This document shows, piece after piece, positions 61,896-64,000 of a stretch of DNA of 64,000 nucleotides. The notes beneath the pieces are model-generated. The model was not told the DNA's origin, made no database searches, and was given only the letters and a program-made list of their open reading frames with translations. The position numbers and the translations under genes are program-made. Numbering within the stretch: position 1 is the stretch's first letter; every line of letters starts with the position of its first letter. The stretch is from Planctomycetota bacterium (GTDB lineage: Bacteria; Planctomycetota; UBA1135; GCA-002686595). Location of the stretch: positions 62,001 to 126,000 of the forward strand of contig JABABA010000009.1 of the NCBI GenBank assembly GCA_014238415.1. The letters are read 5' to 3'.

Positions 61896-61961
61896 CAGTC
61901 CATTGAGAACAGCACGACTACAACATCACCCTGTCCACAGATGCTGCGTTGGACTCGCCTC

Positions 61962-61979
61962 GACGAAGACGGCTTCGTC
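61962..61979. other. Stem-loop in the nuoL-nuoM gap
   Basis: GACGAAG and CTTCGTC pair perfectly around a 4-base ACGG loop. It lies in the only sizeable gap (119 bp) of the operon. Possible RNA-processing or partial-termination site. If nuoM started at an upstream TTG (61949), it would be inside coding sequence. Confidence 0.35.
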
Positions 61980-62014
61980 TTGCTCTGGCCTTCTTTCAAC
62001 GGACCGCTAGCCCC

Positions 62015-63556
62015 ATGCCCCTGCTCACCCTGATTGTCTTCACGCCCCTGATCGGAGCGATCCTGGTAGCCCTGGCGCCCGTACGCGAGGTCCGCGTCCT
62101 GCGCGGAGTCAGCTTCGGATTCACCTTGCTCACGGCCCTGATTGGATTCTTGGTGTGGCAGGACTTCGACCCGAACCAGGCAGCCTTGCAACTCACGGAG
62201 AGCCGTCCATGGTTTGAACTTCCCGGGGCATTGGCCGTCAACTACACGTTGGGCATCGACGGGATCTCTATCCTGCTCGTAAGCCTGACGGCTTTCCTGA
62301 TGCCTCTTGTACTGGTATCCGCAAGCCAGTCGATCACCACCCGCGTACGCGAGTTCCTTGTCTGGCTTCTGATCATGGAAGCGGGCATGCTCGGGGTCTT
62401 CCTGGCCACGGACATCTTCCTGTTCTATGTGTTCTGGGAGGTCAGCCTGGTTCCCCTATACTTCATGTTGGGCATCTGGGGTGGCGAGCGGCGCCTCTAC
62501 GCAACGCTCAAGTTCTTCCTCTTCACCCTGGCGGGGTCGCTGGTGATGCTGGTGGGAGTCATTGCCCTGGTTTACCTTTCGGGCACCCTGGACATTGCAG
62601 CCCTGACCCAATGGGCGGGCACACAGCCCTTGGAAGTCCAGGGTTGGCTTTTTGCTGCCTTTGCCCTGGCCTTCGCCATCAAGGTGCCCCTGCTGCCATT
62701 CCACACCTGGTTGCCAGACGCCCACACAGAAGCCCCCACCGCGGGATCAGTGATCCTGGCGGGAGTACTGCTCAAGATGGGAACCTATGGCCTGCTGCGT
62801 TTTGGCATCGCCATGTTCCCCCTGGCAGCGCTTGAGGCTTCGACACTCTTCATGATTCTGGGAGCCCTGGGCATCGTCTACGGTGCCTTCCTGGCCATGG
62901 CCCAGACTGATGTAAAGCGCTTGATCGCCTGTTCATCGGTCAGCCACCTTGGCTTCGTCGTGCTCGGAATGTTCGCTTTGACCAGTGCCGGACTGCGGGG
63001 CTCGGTGCTGCAAATGGTGAACCACGGGCTCTCCACAGGGCTGCTGTTTCTTCTGATCGGCATGATCTACGAACGACGTCATTCGCGAGAGTTGGCGGAC
63101 TACGGGGGCATCGCGAAGGTGATGCCGCTCTTTGCCCTTTTCTTTGTGTTCTCGGTTCTGTCCAGCGTGGGCCTGCCGGGTTTGAACGGCTTCGTGGGCG
63201 AGTGGCTGATTTTGCTGGGCGCTTTTGAAGCCAGCCCGGTGCTGACCGCTGTGAGCGTCACGGGAGTGATCTTTGGCGCGGTGTATCTCTTGCGAGCCAC
63301 GCGCTTGATGCTCTTTGGAGAAATCATCCACACAGAGAACAAGACCTTGAGCGACTTGACCCCGCGGGAATTGGGAGTCTTGACTCCAATCTGCTTGCTC
63401 TGCCTGGTGATCGGAGTGATGCCCGGACCGTTCATTCAACGCACGGAGGCCAGCCTCGCAGTGATCGAACAGCGACTGGATGCGGCTCGAGATCAACAAG
63501 CAGCAAGAGCCGAGCTTGACCTGCCTCACAACCAAGCGGTGGAGAACGCACGATGA
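62015..63556 (+). CDS. nuoM: NADH-quinone oxidoreductase subunit M
   Basis: 513 residues, antiporter-like subunit. ATG 62015 gives PLLTLIVFTPLIGAILVALA as the first helix, as in the family; 22 upstream codons are open but unlike NuoM. Conserved parts include FWEVSLVPLYFMLGIWGGER, KVPLLPFHTWLPDAHTEAPT, LKMGTYGLLRFGIAMFPLAA and KRLIACSSVSHLGFVVLG. Overlaps nuoN by 4 bp. Confidence 0.95.
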   Translation: MPLLTLIVFTPLIGAILVALAPVREVRVLRGVSFGFTLLTALIGFLVWQDFDPNQAALQLTESRPWFELPGALAVNYTLGIDGISILLVSLTAFLMPLVLVSASQSITTRVREFLVWLLIMEAGMLGVFLATDIFLFYVFWEVSLVPLYFMLGIWGGERRLYATLKFFLFTLAGSLVMLVGVIALVYLSGTLDIAALTQWAGTQPLEVQGWLFAAFALAFAIKVPLLPFHTWLPDAHTEAPTAGSVILAGVLLKMGTYGLLRFGIAMFPLAALEASTLFMILGALGIVYGAFLAMAQTDVKRLIACSSVSHLGFVVLGMFALTSAGLRGSVLQMVNHGLSTGLLFLLIGMIYERRHSRELADYGGIAKVMPLFALFFVFSVLSSVGLPGLNGFVGEWLILLGAFEASPVLTAVSVTGVIFGAVYLLRATRLMLFGEIIHTENKTLSDLTPRELGVLTPICLLCLVIGVMPGPFIQRTEASLAVIEQRLDAARDQQAARAELDLPHNQAVENAR

Positions 63557-64000
63557 CCTTCGAGTCCCTGCATGACCTCTACTCGGGCGCCGGCCCGGCC
63601 CTTGCACCCCTGCTCTGGCTGACCGGCGGCCTGCTGGCGGTGCTGATTGCTGAGATCACTCCTGGCCTGACGCGACTTCGCGCGGCGGTTGTGCCCGCAG
63701 CCCTTCTTGGCGCCGCCTGGAGCGCAGGCCACCTGATCGCCGAGCCCAGCGGCCTGGTGCTCGGTGGCACCTTCATGGGAGACTCCCAAACCGGCGCATT
63801 CGCCCTGATCTTCTTGGGGGCGGCCCTCCTGGCTTGGGGACAGGCTCGACACTATTACCGCCAGGAAGAGCCCTTCCTGGGGGAACACGATGCCCTCTTG
63901 ATCACCGCCCCTATCGGCATGATCCTGATGGCTGGTGCTCAGGACCTGATTGTCTTCTTCATCGGGCTCGAGTTGCTCAGCATCCCCCTGTATTGCCTGG
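63553..64000 (+). CDS. nuoN: NADH-quinone oxidoreductase subunit N, N-terminal part (cut by window end)
   Basis: About 149 residues are visible from the ATG at 63553 (ATGA overlap with nuoM). Hydrophobic helices LAPLLWLTGGLLAVLIAEI and GAFALIFLGAALLAWGQARH precede GMILMAGAQDLIVFFIGLEL, the conserved NuoN helix with its buried Glu. The channel-forming part is outside the window. Confidence 0.93.
   Translation, partial: MTFESLHDLYSGAGPALAPLLWLTGGLLAVLIAEITPGLTRLRAAVVPAALLGAAWSAGHLIAEPSGLVLGGTFMGDSQTGAFALIFLGAALLAWGQARHYYRQEEPFLGEHDALLITAPIGMILMAGAQDLIVFFIGLELLSIPLYCL

Overview
The window is GC-rich bacterial DNA, almost fully coding. The gene content suggests an aerobically respiring Gram-negative-type bacterium, most likely a planctomycete or close PVC relative. 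This is an inference from gene families: a complete BatA-E operon, many lipoproteins and signal peptides, alkaline-phosphatase-superfamily proteins, a giant TPR/alpha-2-macroglobulin-like protein with a Gly-rich segment, and a PDZ-toroid secreted protein. No rRNA, tRNA, CRISPR array, transposase or phage gene was recognised.

Layout. 1-5.9 kb: start of thioredoxin reductase (cut by the window edge), a secreted glycosidase-like lipoprotein, an ArsC/Spx-like reductase, a short FAD glycerol-3-phosphate dehydrogenase and a GT-B glycosyltransferase. 5.9-22.8 kb: a minus-strand run of 14 tightly packed genes. In transcription order these are a HEAT-repeat protein, a lytic transglycosylase, MoxR, DUF58, a BatD/DUF4381-like membrane protein, BatA, BatB, BatC, BatD and BatE, then a sulfatase-like lipoprotein and two glycosyltransferases. 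Many junctions are 4-bp start/stop overlaps. 22.9-32 kb: recG, a GT39-type membrane glycosyltransferase, a TIM-barrel-like lipoprotein, a sulfotransferase and a PDZ-toroid protein. The last two share a 24-bp near-repeat upstream of each start. 32.2-40.1 kb: one 2643-residue TPR/alpha-2-macroglobulin-like secreted protein. 40.1-45.1 kb: a minus-strand operon with a GT-C glycosyltransferase, an ADPRM-like metallophosphatase and two sulfatase-superfamily proteins, of which only one has the formylglycine motif.

45.2-50.7 kb: the most notable locus. Two overlapping B12-type radical SAM genes, each ending in a PqqD/RRE-like winged-helix segment, overlap a 61-residue acidic peptide gene. A five-haem c-type cytochrome follows. 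This looks like an uncharacterised RiPP (ribosomally made, post-translationally modified peptide) pathway; its product and any link to the cytochrome are inferred only.

51.4-64 kb: the complex I operon nuoA to nuoN in standard order (nuoN cut by the window end). NuoG is short: it lacks the molybdopterin-type domain but keeps an extra N7-type cysteine set. The 691-bp gap before nuoA holds a perfect 8-bp stem-loop and a dyad that may control the operon.
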